A stretch of DNA of 38,992 nt from Desulfobulbaceae bacterium UBA2262 (GTDB lineage Bacteria > Desulfobacterota > Desulfobulbia > Desulfobulbales > Desulfurivibrionaceae). Numbering within the stretch: position 1 is the stretch's first letter; each line of letters begins with the position of its first letter. Below, in pieces: positions 16,595 to 25,063 of this stretch. The stretch covers positions 8,333-47,324 of the forward strand of contig DDXK01000097.1 of the NCBI GenBank assembly GCA_002347185.1, in the 5' to 3' direction. Position numbers and translations under genes: made by a program. The notes under the pieces are model-generated. The model made no database searches and was not told the origin of the DNA. It saw only the letters and a program-made list of their open reading frames with translations.

Positions 16595-18825
16595 ATGAAC
16601 AAGACCACCACCATTGCCCTGGCCGGAAACCCCAACGCCGGCAAGACCACCCTCTTCAACACCCTCACCGGCGCCCGCCAGCATGTGGGAAACTACCCCG
16701 GCGTCACCGTGGACAAAAAGGAGGGAATTTTTTCCTCCCATTCCGGCGAGGAGATCCGCATCGTCGACCTGCCCGGCACCTATTCCCTTACCGCCTACTC
16801 GGTGGAAGAAGTGGTGGCCAGGGATTATCTGGTGCAGGAAAAGCCAGACGTGGTGATCAATATCGTCGACGCCTCCAACCTGGAGCGCAACCTCTACCTC
16901 TCCACCCAGCTCCTCGAACTCGGGGTGCCCATGGTCATCGCCCTGAACATGATCGACGTGGCCGAGGATCGCGGGATCCGCATCGACGCCGCGAAACTCG
17001 CCAGCCTCATCAACCTGCCGGTGGTGCCGATCATCGCCCGCTCCGGCAAGGGCACGGAGCAACTGATCAGCGCCGCCCTCGCCGTGGCCGGGAAGGCGGC
17101 CCCCCGCGAGCCGCTGCTCATCTCCTACGGCGAGGACGTGGACAGCGCCCTCAAGGAGATGGAGGAGCGCATCGCCGCCAGCTCTCTGATGACCGGCACC
17201 TACTCACCGCGCTGGCTGGCCCTCAAATACCTGGAGGGGGACAGCCAGATCGTGGCGAAGGGTGAGCGCGAAAATCCGGCCCTGAACCAGGAACTTCTGC
17301 GCGCGGTGAACACCCTGGCCGACCATCTGCAAAAAACCATGGAGACCTACCCGGAGGCGATCATCGCCGACCAGCGCTACGGCTACATCAAATCGCTGCT
17401 CCGCCACAAGGTGGTTTCCCGCAAGTTCGACATGGATCGCCTCTACGCCTCGGACCGCATCGACAAGGTGCTGACCAACCGCTTCCTCGGCCCGCTGATC
17501 ATGCTGGCCGTGCTGATGGGGCTCTACAAGTTCACCTTCACCTACAGCGAGCTGCCGGTGGCCTGGTTCGAGGCGCTCTTCGGCTGGCTGGGCGGGGTGG
17601 TGGACGCGACCCTGCCCGATGGCAACCTCAAGTCGCTCCTCATCTCCGGCATCATCGACGGCGTGGGCGGCATCCTCGGCTTCGTGCCGTTGATCATGTT
17701 CATGTTCCTCGGCATCGCCATCCTGGAAGACTCCGGCTACCTGGCCCGGGTCGCCTTCATGATGGACAGGGTCTTCCGCATGTTCGGGCTGCACGGCAGC
17801 TCGGTGATGGCCTACATCGTGGCCGGCGGCATCGCCGGCGGCTGCGCGGTGCCGGGCGCCATGGCCACCCGGACCCTGCGCTCGCCCAAGGAACGGCTGG
17901 CCACCCTGCTCACGGTTTCCTTCATGAACTGCGGGGCCAAACTGCCGGTGCTGGCGCTGCTCACCGCCACCTTCTTTGCCGAAAACCAGGCCCGGCTCAT
18001 GTTCCTGCTCACCCTCTTCGCCTGGCTGATGGCGCTGATTGCCGCGAAGATCCTCCGCCTCACCGTGCTGCGCGGCGAGGCAACCCCCTTGTCATGGAGC
18101 TGCCGCCCTACCGCTTCCCCACCTTCCGGGGCATCGCCATCCACACCTGGGAACGCACCTGGCAGTACATCAAAAAAGCGGGCACGGTTCTGCTCGCCAT
18201 GTCCATCCTGCTCTGGGCCATGATGCGCTTTCCGGGCCTGCCGGAGCAGACCACCGCGGAATTTGCCCGGCAGCGCCTGGAGATCACCAGCCAGGTCCCG
18301 CCGGAGGTCCTTGCCGCTCTCGACCAAGCGGAGAGCGCGGAGTCTTTGCCCGCGGCCGCCGCCCAGGTCAGGGAGCGACTCGGCGCGGTGGACGCGACCG
18401 AGGCCGAGGCAGCCCTCCGCCACTCCGTCGCCGGCCGCCTCGGCACCGCCCTGGAAGCGGTGACCATGCCGCTCACCGGCTTTGACTGGCGCACCGACAT
18501 CGCCCTGATCGCCGGAGTGGCGGCCAAGGAGGTGATCGTGGCCACCCTGGGCACCGCATACTCCCTGGGCGAGGTGGACCCGGAGGCGAGCGATTCCCTC
18601 TCGGAAACCCTGGCCAAGGATCCGAACTGGAACCCGGTCATGGCCATGGCCCTCATCGTTTTCGTGATGTTCTATTCCCCCTGCGTCGTGGCCACGGTCT
18701 GCGTGGCCAAAGAGGCCGGCTCCTGGAAATGGGCGGCCTTCTCCATCGTCTTCAACACCGTCTTCGCCTTCATCCTGGCCACCCTGATCTACCAGGCGGG
18801 GATGGCGCTGGGGCTGGCCGGTTAA
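16595..18825 (+). pseudogene. feoB: Ferrous iron transporter FeoB, frameshifted at a C-run
   Basis: GTP-binding ferrous iron permease of the inner membrane. The N-terminal G domain has G1 GNPNAGKTT, G3 DLPGTYSLTAYS and G4 NMID, followed by a permease domain with the GGCAVPGAMATRTL gate region. The frame that starts at ATG 16595 (AAGGA eight bases before) runs intact to about 18088. The family sequence then continues in another frame (VMELPPYRFPTFRGIAIHTW onward) to a stop at 18823-18825. The break is at five C (18084-18088). A sixth C would read GEATPLVMELPPYR, exactly the family sequence. So either one base is lost by sequencing error, or the gene is truly broken or slippage-prone. All other regions look intact. 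Confidence 0.88.
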
Positions 18826-18840
18826 CACAAGGAGGACCCC

Positions 18841-19041
18841 ATGCTGGAAAATATCCTCATCGCCATCATCGTCGTCGCGGCTGGCATTTTCGTGGGCCGC
18901 CGTTTCCGAAACTCCTTCACGGGCAAGAAAGCCGGAGGCTGCGGTTGCGGGTGCAGCGGCTGCGGGAGCAATGCCTCCGGCGCCCCAGGATGCGACCACC
19001 CGCCCAAAGCGGATTTTCCCGCCCGCCCGAACAAGGAGTGA
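18841..19041 (+). CDS. FeoB-associated Cys-rich membrane peptide
   Basis: Peptide of 66 residues: one membrane helix (LIAIIVVAAGIFVGRRF), then a basic segment and a Cys/Gly-rich cluster GGCGCGCSGCGSN ending in CDHPP. This matches the FeoB-associated Cys-rich family that replaces FeoC in many anaerobes and may bind iron or an Fe-S cluster. It begins 15 bases after feoB with AAGGAGG upstream. A terminator follows, so it closes the feo operon. Confidence 0.85.
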   Translation: MLENILIAIIVVAAGIFVGRRFRNSFTGKKAGGCGCGCSGCGSNASGAPGCDHPPKADFPARPNKE

Positions 19042-19087
19042 CGACCTCACGGACCGCGCTCCTCATCCTGAAGCGGCGCTCGTCATG

Positions 19088-19122
19088 ACGCCAGTCGCTT
19101 TCGCAGGGGCTGGCGTTTTTTT
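19088..19122 (+). terminator. Rho-independent terminator of feo operon
   Basis: ACGCCAG at 19088-19094 pairs with CTGGCGT at 19110-19116, followed by a run of seven T (19116-19122). It separates the feo genes from the LbtU-like porin unit. Confidence 0.7.
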
Positions 19123-19142
19123 CAAAAAACGAATTAGGCACA

Positions 19143-19161
19143 ACTAAATAGATTCATTATT
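19143..19161 (+). promoter_or_regulatory. Weak Fur-box-like sequence before the porin gene
   Basis: A 19-base AT-rich stretch matching the classical Fur box at about 12 of 19 positions (second half TTCATTAT). It sits 19 bases before the porin start. The iron context favours it, but the match alone is not significant. Confidence 0.25.
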
Positions 19162-19179
19162 CAAAACAAAGGACCCCGA

Positions 19180-20301
19180 ATGAAAAAGAAGCTCATCACC
19201 ACTGCAATGCTGACCCTGTTCGCCAGCACACCTGTTCTTGCGGCGGATTCCGCCTCTCCCCAGGCCCCCCCGCTCCCCGCCCGGCTCTCCCAGGGAGAAA
19301 GGAGCGGCAACAACGCCGCCGACAATCTGGCGGAGAATGTTGCCAAACAGCTTGAATGGTCGGCGCGCGTTGAAGTTGAGGCCACGGCGGGTCGGGACTT
19401 CCAGAGGGCCAAAACCAGCGATGTCACCCTGGCCACGATTGAAATCGGGGTGGACGCCAACATCTCTGAATGGATCTCCTCGCAAGTCGTGTTGCTGTAC
19501 GAAGAGGGAGAAGAGGAGGACCACGCCATCGTGGATGTGGGCGTCATCACCTTGGGCAACGAGGAGAAGGCCCCGTTTTACGCCAGTGCTGGCAAGATGT
19601 ATATCCCCTTCGGTTCCCACGAGACCTTCATGGTTTCCGACCCGCTCTCCATGGAGCTTGCGGAAACCAGGGACACCGCCATCCTCGGCGGCTTCAAGAT
19701 GCTGGGTCTGAGTGGCGCTGTATATTCTTTCAACGGGTCGGTGGATGAAACCGGGGGCAGCGATACCATGAACACCCTTGGCGCCCAGCTTGGCTATGAA
19801 ATCGAACAAGGGAACTGGAAAATCGCGCTCGGCGCAGGCTGGCTCAACAATCTTGCCGAAAGCAAGACCCTGCGGGACCATATCGCCACCACCAGCGCCA
19901 CCGTGGACGGCTCCACAGAGGCAATGTCCATCCATGGCCGCATCCAGCACGCGGGTTGGAGCATGCTGGCCGAGTACGTCTCGGCTCTTGATTCATTCCT
20001 GCCCGGCGAAGTGGACTTTGCCGGAACCGGGGCACAGCCGGCGGCATGGCAGCTGGAACTGGCCCGCACCACCGAACTTGCGGGGCGCGAACTCACCCTG
20101 GCCCTTGGCTACCAGCATTCGGACGAGGCGATGGCCATCGGTCTGCCTGAACACCGTTATCTGGGCACCGTGGGAGTAAGCATCTTCGCGCAGACCACCC
20201 TGGCCCTGGAGTACCGGCATGACCAGGATTACGGCGTGACGGATGGCGGCACGGACGAAAACGCCCATCAGCTCGTGGCGCAACTGGCGGTGGAGTTCTA
20301 A
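19180..20301 (+). CDS. LbtU-type siderophore porin, outer membrane
   Basis: Outer-membrane beta-barrel of 373 residues. A signal peptide is clear (MKKKLITTAMLTLFASTPVLAA). The LbtU-like body follows: TLATIEIGVDANISEWISSQVVLLYE, a glycine- and acid-rich loop, and the conserved AGKMYIPFGSHETFMVSDPLSMELAETRDTA segment. Alternating strands end in a terminal Phe. LbtU of Legionella is a TonB-independent receptor for legiobactin; whether this homologue handles the same substrate is unknown. It stands just downstream of the feo operon and leads a same-strand run of sensor-like genes, which supports a role in iron acquisition. Confidence 0.8.
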   Translation: MKKKLITTAMLTLFASTPVLAADSASPQAPPLPARLSQGERSGNNAADNLAENVAKQLEWSARVEVEATAGRDFQRAKTSDVTLATIEIGVDANISEWISSQVVLLYEEGEEEDHAIVDVGVITLGNEEKAPFYASAGKMYIPFGSHETFMVSDPLSMELAETRDTAILGGFKMLGLSGAVYSFNGSVDETGGSDTMNTLGAQLGYEIEQGNWKIALGAGWLNNLAESKTLRDHIATTSATVDGSTEAMSIHGRIQHAGWSMLAEYVSALDSFLPGEVDFAGTGAQPAAWQLELARTTELAGRELTLALGYQHSDEAMAIGLPEHRYLGTVGVSIFAQTTLALEYRHDQDYGVTDGGTDENAHQLVAQLAVEF

Positions 20302-20358
20302 GGCGCAAACCAGGGAAGGATTTCCAGATCACTGCCATATCCTCAACAGGAGGCCAAA

Positions 20359-20724
20359 ATGAACCAGGCGACACGCCTCACCATGGAACAACGAAACGGC
20401 AATCTGCACATCACCGTGGATGGCGGCTTCACCCCCGCCACCGCCCTGCAATTGGTGCTGGGCATGAACCGTCACTATCAGGGCAACGGCAACATATTCA
20501 TCCATACCAAATTGATTTCGGAAATCGTGGCGGAATCGAGAACGGTCTTCAACGAATTGCTGCCGCAATCAAGCCTGCCCAGGGAACGCATCTACTTCAT
20601 CGGCGCCAGGGGGAGGGAACTCGCCACGGATTCCGGCAAGGTGATCATTCCTCCCAAACGGAATAGCCGCTGCGGAGGATGCGCGGGTTGCGCGGCAAAA
20701 AGAGGGCGGCCGGCATGCCCTTGA
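20359..20724 (+). CDS. Hypothetical protein with C-terminal CxxCxxC motif
   Basis: Protein of 121 residues that I do not recognise. The N-terminal 90 residues look like a small alpha/beta domain (LHITVDGGFTPATALQLVLGMNRHYQGN, then NIFIHTKLISEI). The C-terminus holds CGGCAGC and a final Cys in a basic tail, which could bind a metal or Fe-S cluster or act as a redox switch. AGGAGG precedes the ATG. It lies 57 bases after the porin gene and 61 before the DUF2325 gene, so it probably belongs to one operon. There is no signal peptide, so it should act in the cytoplasm. Confidence 0.65.
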   Translation: MNQATRLTMEQRNGNLHITVDGGFTPATALQLVLGMNRHYQGNGNIFIHTKLISEIVAESRTVFNELLPQSSLPRERIYFIGARGRELATDSGKVIIPPKRNSRCGGCAGCAAKRGRPACP

Positions 20725-20785
20725 AACGCGAAACCCAACGGAACTTGTCGACATGCAATTCCGCGATCATGCTTCGGAGACTCCC

Positions 20786-21130
20786 ATGTGCATCGTCGTG
20801 ATCGGCGGCATGGACCGCCTTGCCCCCCATTACCAGGAAGAGGCAAAAAGGCTTGGCATCAGGCTGCGCGTATTCCCCCGGGTGGAGAAAAGCACCCCGC
20901 GCAAACTGGGCGGCTGCGACGGAGTGGTGCTTTTCACCAACATGATCTCCCATGCCGGCCGCAGGGTGGTGCTGGACGCCATCCGCCGCCACAACATACC
21001 ACTCTACCAGCTTCACGCCTGCGGACTCTGCACGCTGAGAGACTGCCTCCGCTGCCTGCTCGAGGGCGCGACCGGGAACCAATGCGCAAAAAATCAGCGC
21101 CCCCCCAGCAACTCCACGGCACAGGGCTAA
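20786..21130 (+). CDS. DUF2325 domain protein
   Basis: Protein of 114 residues. CIVVIGGMDRLAPHYQEEAKRLG and DGVVLFTNMISHAGRRVVLDAIRRHNIPLYQLHACGLCTL match the DUF2325 pattern of a Rossmann-like small domain. The family occurs with dinucleotide or metal-related partners, but its function is unknown. Several Cys near the C-terminus (CGLCTLRDCLRC) could bind metal. I place the start at ATG 20786, with GGAGA five bases upstream. An upstream in-frame ATG at 20753 has a poorer site. It is probably co-transcribed with its neighbours. Confidence 0.75.
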   Translation: MCIVVIGGMDRLAPHYQEEAKRLGIRLRVFPRVEKSTPRKLGGCDGVVLFTNMISHAGRRVVLDAIRRHNIPLYQLHACGLCTLRDCLRCLLEGATGNQCAKNQRPPSNSTAQG

Positions 21131-21153
21131 CTCAGACAATGAGGCATGAAAAA

Positions 21154-23100
21154 ATGATGAATATCGGGAAACGAATCGCGACCGGATTTGGGGTGGCCAT
21201 GGCCATGATGGGGATCGTGGTCGCCGCAAACTACTTTGGCATCCGAAGCATCATCCACAACAGCGGCGAGGCTGTACTCGCCAACCGCATGGACGGCACC
21301 TTGGCGCAAAAGGAGGTGGACCACCTCAATTGGGCCGCCAGGCTTCAAGCAACGCTGGCCGACAAGGAAGCCACACTTCTTGCCGTTGAAACCGACGACC
21401 ATAAATGTGGCTTTGGGAAATGGCTTTACTCGGACGCACGAAAAGATGCCGAGCAAGACATCCCCTCGCTCGCCCCACTCCTTCAAGAAATTGAAGAGCC
21501 TCACCGCAGGTTACACCAATCCGCGCGCAGCATCGGGGAGGTGTTCAAGGCCGCGGATGCGGATCTTCCCTTGACCCTGGCCGACATCGAGGCGGCGCAC
21601 CTCCAGTGGGCCGGGACGGTGAAAGATGCCATTCTGGCCAATGCTCCCAAAACTGGGGCGCACAAGGATCCCGCCTCATGCAGTCTCGGGAAATGGCTGA
21701 GCTCGGAGCAGGCCGACGCCTTCCTGAAGTCCGGATCCCCCGCCTTTCAGCAACGCTGGGCGGAACTGCTCGCCGACCACAGCACCATGCACGCCGAAGT
21801 GGATATCATCGACGCTTCCCTTGGCACGAAAAATCAGGCAATCGCCCTGCGTCGTTACACTCAGGAAACCGCTCCACTTTTGAGAAAAAACCTGGAGCAT
21901 CTCCGCTCCCTCCGCGTCGAGGCGACAACACGACTGGCTGGTCGCATTGATGCGGAGCGGATCTTTCTGGAGCAAACCGCGCCGGCCCTCAAGGAAGTGC
22001 AAACCCTGCTGCATGCCATACGTGCCGAGGCGAAAAAAAATGTCCCCGATGATGAAAGGATGCTGGCCATGCTCGCCCAATCTCGCACCAACAGCACCAT
22101 TCTCGTCTTGCTTGGGCTGAGCGCGCTGCTCGGGGGAACGATTGCCGCCGCGCGCGTCACCCGGTCGATCTCCCGCCTGCTCTGCCGCAGCGCCGGCGAG
22201 ATCGGCTCCGGCATCATCCAGATCACGGAGACTTCCCGGCAGCTTTCCACCACCAGTGAAAACGTCGCTACCAACTCGTTCCGCCAGGCTGCGGCGGTGG
22301 AACAAACCTCCGCCTCCATGGAGGAAATGAATGCCATGATCAAGCAGGACGCCCACAACGCCACCCAGGCCAACGCCCTGATGGAAAAGGCAACTCTGGA
22401 GCTGAGCGGGGCGGACGCAGCCATGCGCAGACTGAACGAAGCAATGGCCGACCTCGCGATTGCCAGCGCCGAAACACAGAAGATCGTCAAAACCATCGAC
22501 GGAATCGCCTTCCAGACCAACCTGCTCGCCCTGAATGCGGCTGTCGAGGCGGCCAGGGCCGGCGAATCCGGGGCAGGATTTTCAGTGGTGGCCAACGAGG
22601 TCCGCAACCTGGCGATACGGGCGGCCAAAGCGGCCCAGCAAACAGCGCGGCTCATCGAAGACACGGAAGGGAAAATACATGACGGAGCCGGACTCTCCCG
22701 AGAAGCAGAAGTTTCGCTTCACGGAGCCTGGACTGCGGCGGAACGAGTTTCTCTCCTGATGTCCGAGTTGGCCATCTCCAGCCGACAAAAAGCCGATGCG
22801 GGCCACCAGGTCAATAACGCCATGGCGCACATCGACGGCGCCACCCAGGAAAACGCCGCCTCGGCCGAGGAAACCGCCTCCGCGGCAACCGAACTCTCCG
22901 GACAGGCGGAAGCACTCAAGCGCAAGGTGGATATGCTCCTGGCGTTGGCCGGGGGCGATGCCGCCTGTGGCAAACTTGCTCCTCTCCGGCCGGAAGTCCC
23001 GCCCGATGCCAGGAGCAGAGGGAAACGACATCCTCAACCGGGACGGGCCCCCATCTCCATCAACACGGCAAACATCAAGGCCTTGCCGCAGGCCGGCTGA
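21154..23100 (+). CDS. Methyl-accepting chemotaxis protein with two CZB domains
   Basis: Membrane chemoreceptor of 648 residues. A first membrane helix is at about 9-29. The sensor region carries two tandem chemoreceptor zinc-binding modules: H57, C85 (CGFGKW), H117, H121; then H149, C176 (CSLGKW), H209, H213. A helical stretch leads to a second membrane helix near residues 305-330 (ILVLLGLSALLGGTIAAA). The cytoplasmic signalling coiled coil has the conserved tip GIAFQTNLLALNAAVEAARAGESG. A normal HAMP domain is not obvious. CZB domains bind zinc and sense redox stress or metal; placing them outside the membrane is less common. The start at 21154 has GAGG upstream. The gene follows the DUF2325 gene closely. 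Confidence 0.85.
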   Translation: MMNIGKRIATGFGVAMAMMGIVVAANYFGIRSIIHNSGEAVLANRMDGTLAQKEVDHLNWAARLQATLADKEATLLAVETDDHKCGFGKWLYSDARKDAEQDIPSLAPLLQEIEEPHRRLHQSARSIGEVFKAADADLPLTLADIEAAHLQWAGTVKDAILANAPKTGAHKDPASCSLGKWLSSEQADAFLKSGSPAFQQRWAELLADHSTMHAEVDIIDASLGTKNQAIALRRYTQETAPLLRKNLEHLRSLRVEATTRLAGRIDAERIFLEQTAPALKEVQTLLHAIRAEAKKNVPDDERMLAMLAQSRTNSTILVLLGLSALLGGTIAAARVTRSISRLLCRSAGEIGSGIIQITETSRQLSTTSENVATNSFRQAAAVEQTSASMEEMNAMIKQDAHNATQANALMEKATLELSGADAAMRRLNEAMADLAIASAETQKIVKTIDGIAFQTNLLALNAAVEAARAGESGAGFSVVANEVRNLAIRAAKAAQQTARLIEDTEGKIHDGAGLSREAEVSLHGAWTAAERVSLLMSELAISSRQKADAGHQVNNAMAHIDGATQENAASAEETASAATELSGQAEALKRKVDMLLALAGGDAACGKLAPLRPEVPPDARSRGKRHPQPGRAPISINTANIKALPQAG

Positions 23101-23173
23101 GCTGCTGGCGACAAAACAAGAACACGGCACACGTTTTTACTATCGACAACGAAACCTCCAAAATGGGATCGAC

Positions 23174-23926
23174 ATGACAGCGAATACCGCCATGACGCAC
23201 CAATCACCAGCATCTCCACAGGCACCGATGCCATGCCTCCGGCATACCCCCTGGTGCGCGGCCCACCTCACCCTGCACCAGTTCGCCGAGTCCCTGGGCG
23301 CGGCCATCGATGTCAAGGATGACCTGACCTGCACCCACTCCCAGGAGGTGGCGGTCCTGTCCCGACACATCGCCAGGGCCATGGGGCTGGCGGAATCCCG
23401 ATGCGAGGCGATCCATATCGCCGGCCACCTCCACGATCTCGGGAAGATCGGCATCCCGGATCACATCCTCAAAAAGGACGGCCCCCTGAGCAACGAGGAA
23501 TGGCAAATCATGCGCCAGCACCCGGCCATGGGCTACTCGATTCTCAAGCCGGTGCAGGCGCTGACCGAGGGAGAGAGGATCGCCGACATGGTGCTTTCCC
23601 ACCACGAACGGTTCGACGGCGGCGGCTACCCCAACGGCCTCGCCGGAGAGGCGATCCCCCTCGGCGCGAGGATCATCGCGGTGGCCGACGCCATGAGCGC
23701 CATGATCGGCCACCGCCGCTATCGCCAGGAAGACCCCTGGGAAGAGGCGGTGGCTGAGATCAACCGTTGCCGGGGCAGCCATTTCGATCCTGCGGTGGTC
23801 GCCGCCTTTCTGCGCGTGGCGGAAGATGTAGGCAACAAGATTGCCGCCCGACCAGTAGCCTGCCAAAAGGCCACGCCGCCGCCAGCCCCGGGATTCCAGC
23901 CCCTGGCCGACAGTCTGCCCGCCTGA
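23174..23926 (+). CDS. HD-GYP domain protein, probable c-di-GMP phosphodiesterase
   Basis: Cytoplasmic protein of 250 residues. The HD pair is H87-D88 in AGHLHDLGKIGIPD. It is followed by QHPAMGYSIL, HHERFDGGGYPNGL (GYP motif at 151-153) and IIAVADAMSAM, the full set expected for a catalytic HD-GYP enzyme. Such enzymes hydrolyse c-di-GMP to pGpG or GMP. There is no sensor domain apart from a short Cys-containing N-terminal stretch. The start ATG at 23174 has only a weak ribosome site. It lies 73 bases downstream of the CZB chemoreceptor, so sensing of metal or redox signals may feed both chemotaxis and c-di-GMP. Confidence 0.85.
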   Translation: MTANTAMTHQSPASPQAPMPCLRHTPWCAAHLTLHQFAESLGAAIDVKDDLTCTHSQEVAVLSRHIARAMGLAESRCEAIHIAGHLHDLGKIGIPDHILKKDGPLSNEEWQIMRQHPAMGYSILKPVQALTEGERIADMVLSHHERFDGGGYPNGLAGEAIPLGARIIAVADAMSAMIGHRRYRQEDPWEEAVAEINRCRGSHFDPAVVAAFLRVAEDVGNKIAARPVACQKATPPPAPGFQPLADSLPA

Positions 23927-24093
23927 CGCACCGCCTCTTTTTTTCTCAGAGAATATCCCCCCTTTCCCCTTCTTTTTGGGTACAATATCTGGCAACCCGA
24001 TCGAAATGAGGAGGTCCCCATACTGGACAGATTTTCAGCGCCTTGACGCCCCGCCTCCCCATTCCCCCTAACAAACCAGAGGAAGCGCCCTCC

Positions 24094-24999
24094 ATGGACC
24101 TGCACCGCCTGGAAGTATTCTGCAAGGTTGTCGAGCTGAAAAATTTCTCCCGGGCCGCCAAGGCCGTCTTTCTCTCCCAGCCCACGGTGAGCGAGCATAT
24201 CCGCGGCCTGGAAGAGGAGCTGGCCGTGCGCCTCATCGACCGCCTCGGCCGGGAGGCGCTGCCCACCCAGGCCGGGCAGCTTCTTTACCGCTACGCCCAG
24301 AAGATCCTGCGCCTCAGGGAGGAGGCCATGCAGGCCATCGAAAACCAGAGCGGCACCCTCGCCGGCCACCTCTCCCTGGGGGCCAGCACCATTCCCGGCA
24401 CCTACATACTCCCTGGCCGCATCGGCGCCTTCAAAAAGCTCCACCCCGCCATCCAGCTCACCCTTTCCATCGACAACTCCCGCAAGATCGCGGATGGCGT
24501 CCTGGCCGGCTCCCTGGAATTCGGCCTGATCGGCGCCCGCTGGAGCGAACCGGCCCTCTCCTGGCAGGAACTCCTCTCCGACGAGCTGGTTCTCACGGTC
24601 TATCCGGGCCACCCCTTTGTTGCAAAAAAGGAGGTGCCGGCCGAGGAACTGCTGGCGGAGCCCTTCATCCTCCGGGAACGCGATTCCGGCACCCGCAAGG
24701 CAATGACCCAGCTGCTGGAAAAACATCTTGACCTCGCCCGCTTGCAGGCGGTCGCGGAGATGGGCAGCACCGAGGCGGTCCGCCAGGCGATCAAGGCGCA
24801 AATCGGCATCTCCATCCTCTCCCGCCGGGCCGTGGCCGAGGATATCGAGCGCGGGACGCTTACGGCCGTGCCCATCAAGGGCGTCACCCTCACCCGCTCC
24901 TTCTTCCTGATCACCCGCAAAAACCGGGAGCCCTCCCCGATCTGCAAAGCCTTCCTCGCCTTCCTCACCGAAAACGGGGAGCGAACCGCCACCTCTTGA
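24094..24999 (+). CDS. LysR-family regulator, selenium-metabolism-associated type
   Basis: Transcription factor of 301 residues. The N-terminal winged helix is MDLHRLEVFCKVVELKNFSR with the recognition region FLSQPTVSEHIRGLEEEL. A dimerisation helix and periplasmic-binding-like effector domain follow, with the GASTIPGTYILP segment. It resembles the LysR branch that accompanies selenium metabolism genes in anaerobes. No selenium genes are present here, so that label rests on sequence resemblance only. The ATG at 24094 has AGAGGA upstream. Its stop codon lies inside an FNR-like palindrome that precedes the next gene. Confidence 0.8.
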   Translation: MDLHRLEVFCKVVELKNFSRAAKAVFLSQPTVSEHIRGLEEELAVRLIDRLGREALPTQAGQLLYRYAQKILRLREEAMQAIENQSGTLAGHLSLGASTIPGTYILPGRIGAFKKLHPAIQLTLSIDNSRKIADGVLAGSLEFGLIGARWSEPALSWQELLSDELVLTVYPGHPFVAKKEVPAEELLAEPFILRERDSGTRKAMTQLLEKHLDLARLQAVAEMGSTEAVRQAIKAQIGISILSRRAVAEDIERGTLTAVPIKGVTLTRSFFLITRKNREPSPICKAFLAFLTENGERTATS

Positions 25000-25009
25000 C
25001 CTGAATCAA
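24996..25009. promoter_or_regulatory. FNR/DNR-like palindrome
   Basis: TTGAC-CTGA-ATCAA, one base from the perfect TTGAT-N4-ATCAA of the FNR/CRP superfamily. It overlaps the LysR stop codon and is 54 bases before the ferredoxin-type gene, a usual distance for an activator site. It suggests control by oxygen, nitric oxide or a related signal. Confidence 0.5.
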
Positions 25010-25063
25010 GGCGGAGCGGCGCTTTTTGTGGCAGCATGGCAAAAAACACAAACGAGGTGCGCA

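Noticed and set aside
16126..17265. Plus-strand frame across the feo leader with a CSCGCG string
   Set aside because: Runs into feoA and feoB in the wrong frame; the Cys string is a coincidence of the structured leader.
18083..18092. Programmed -1 ribosomal frameshift in feoB
   Set aside because: The in-frame codons ACC CCC TTG do not form a classical X XXY YYZ slippery site. A lost base in the C-run explains the break more simply, although slippage on the C-run is not excluded.
24006..24071. Small ORF of about 21 codons before the LysR gene
   Set aside because: ATG without a suitable ribosome site and no recognisable leader-peptide features.
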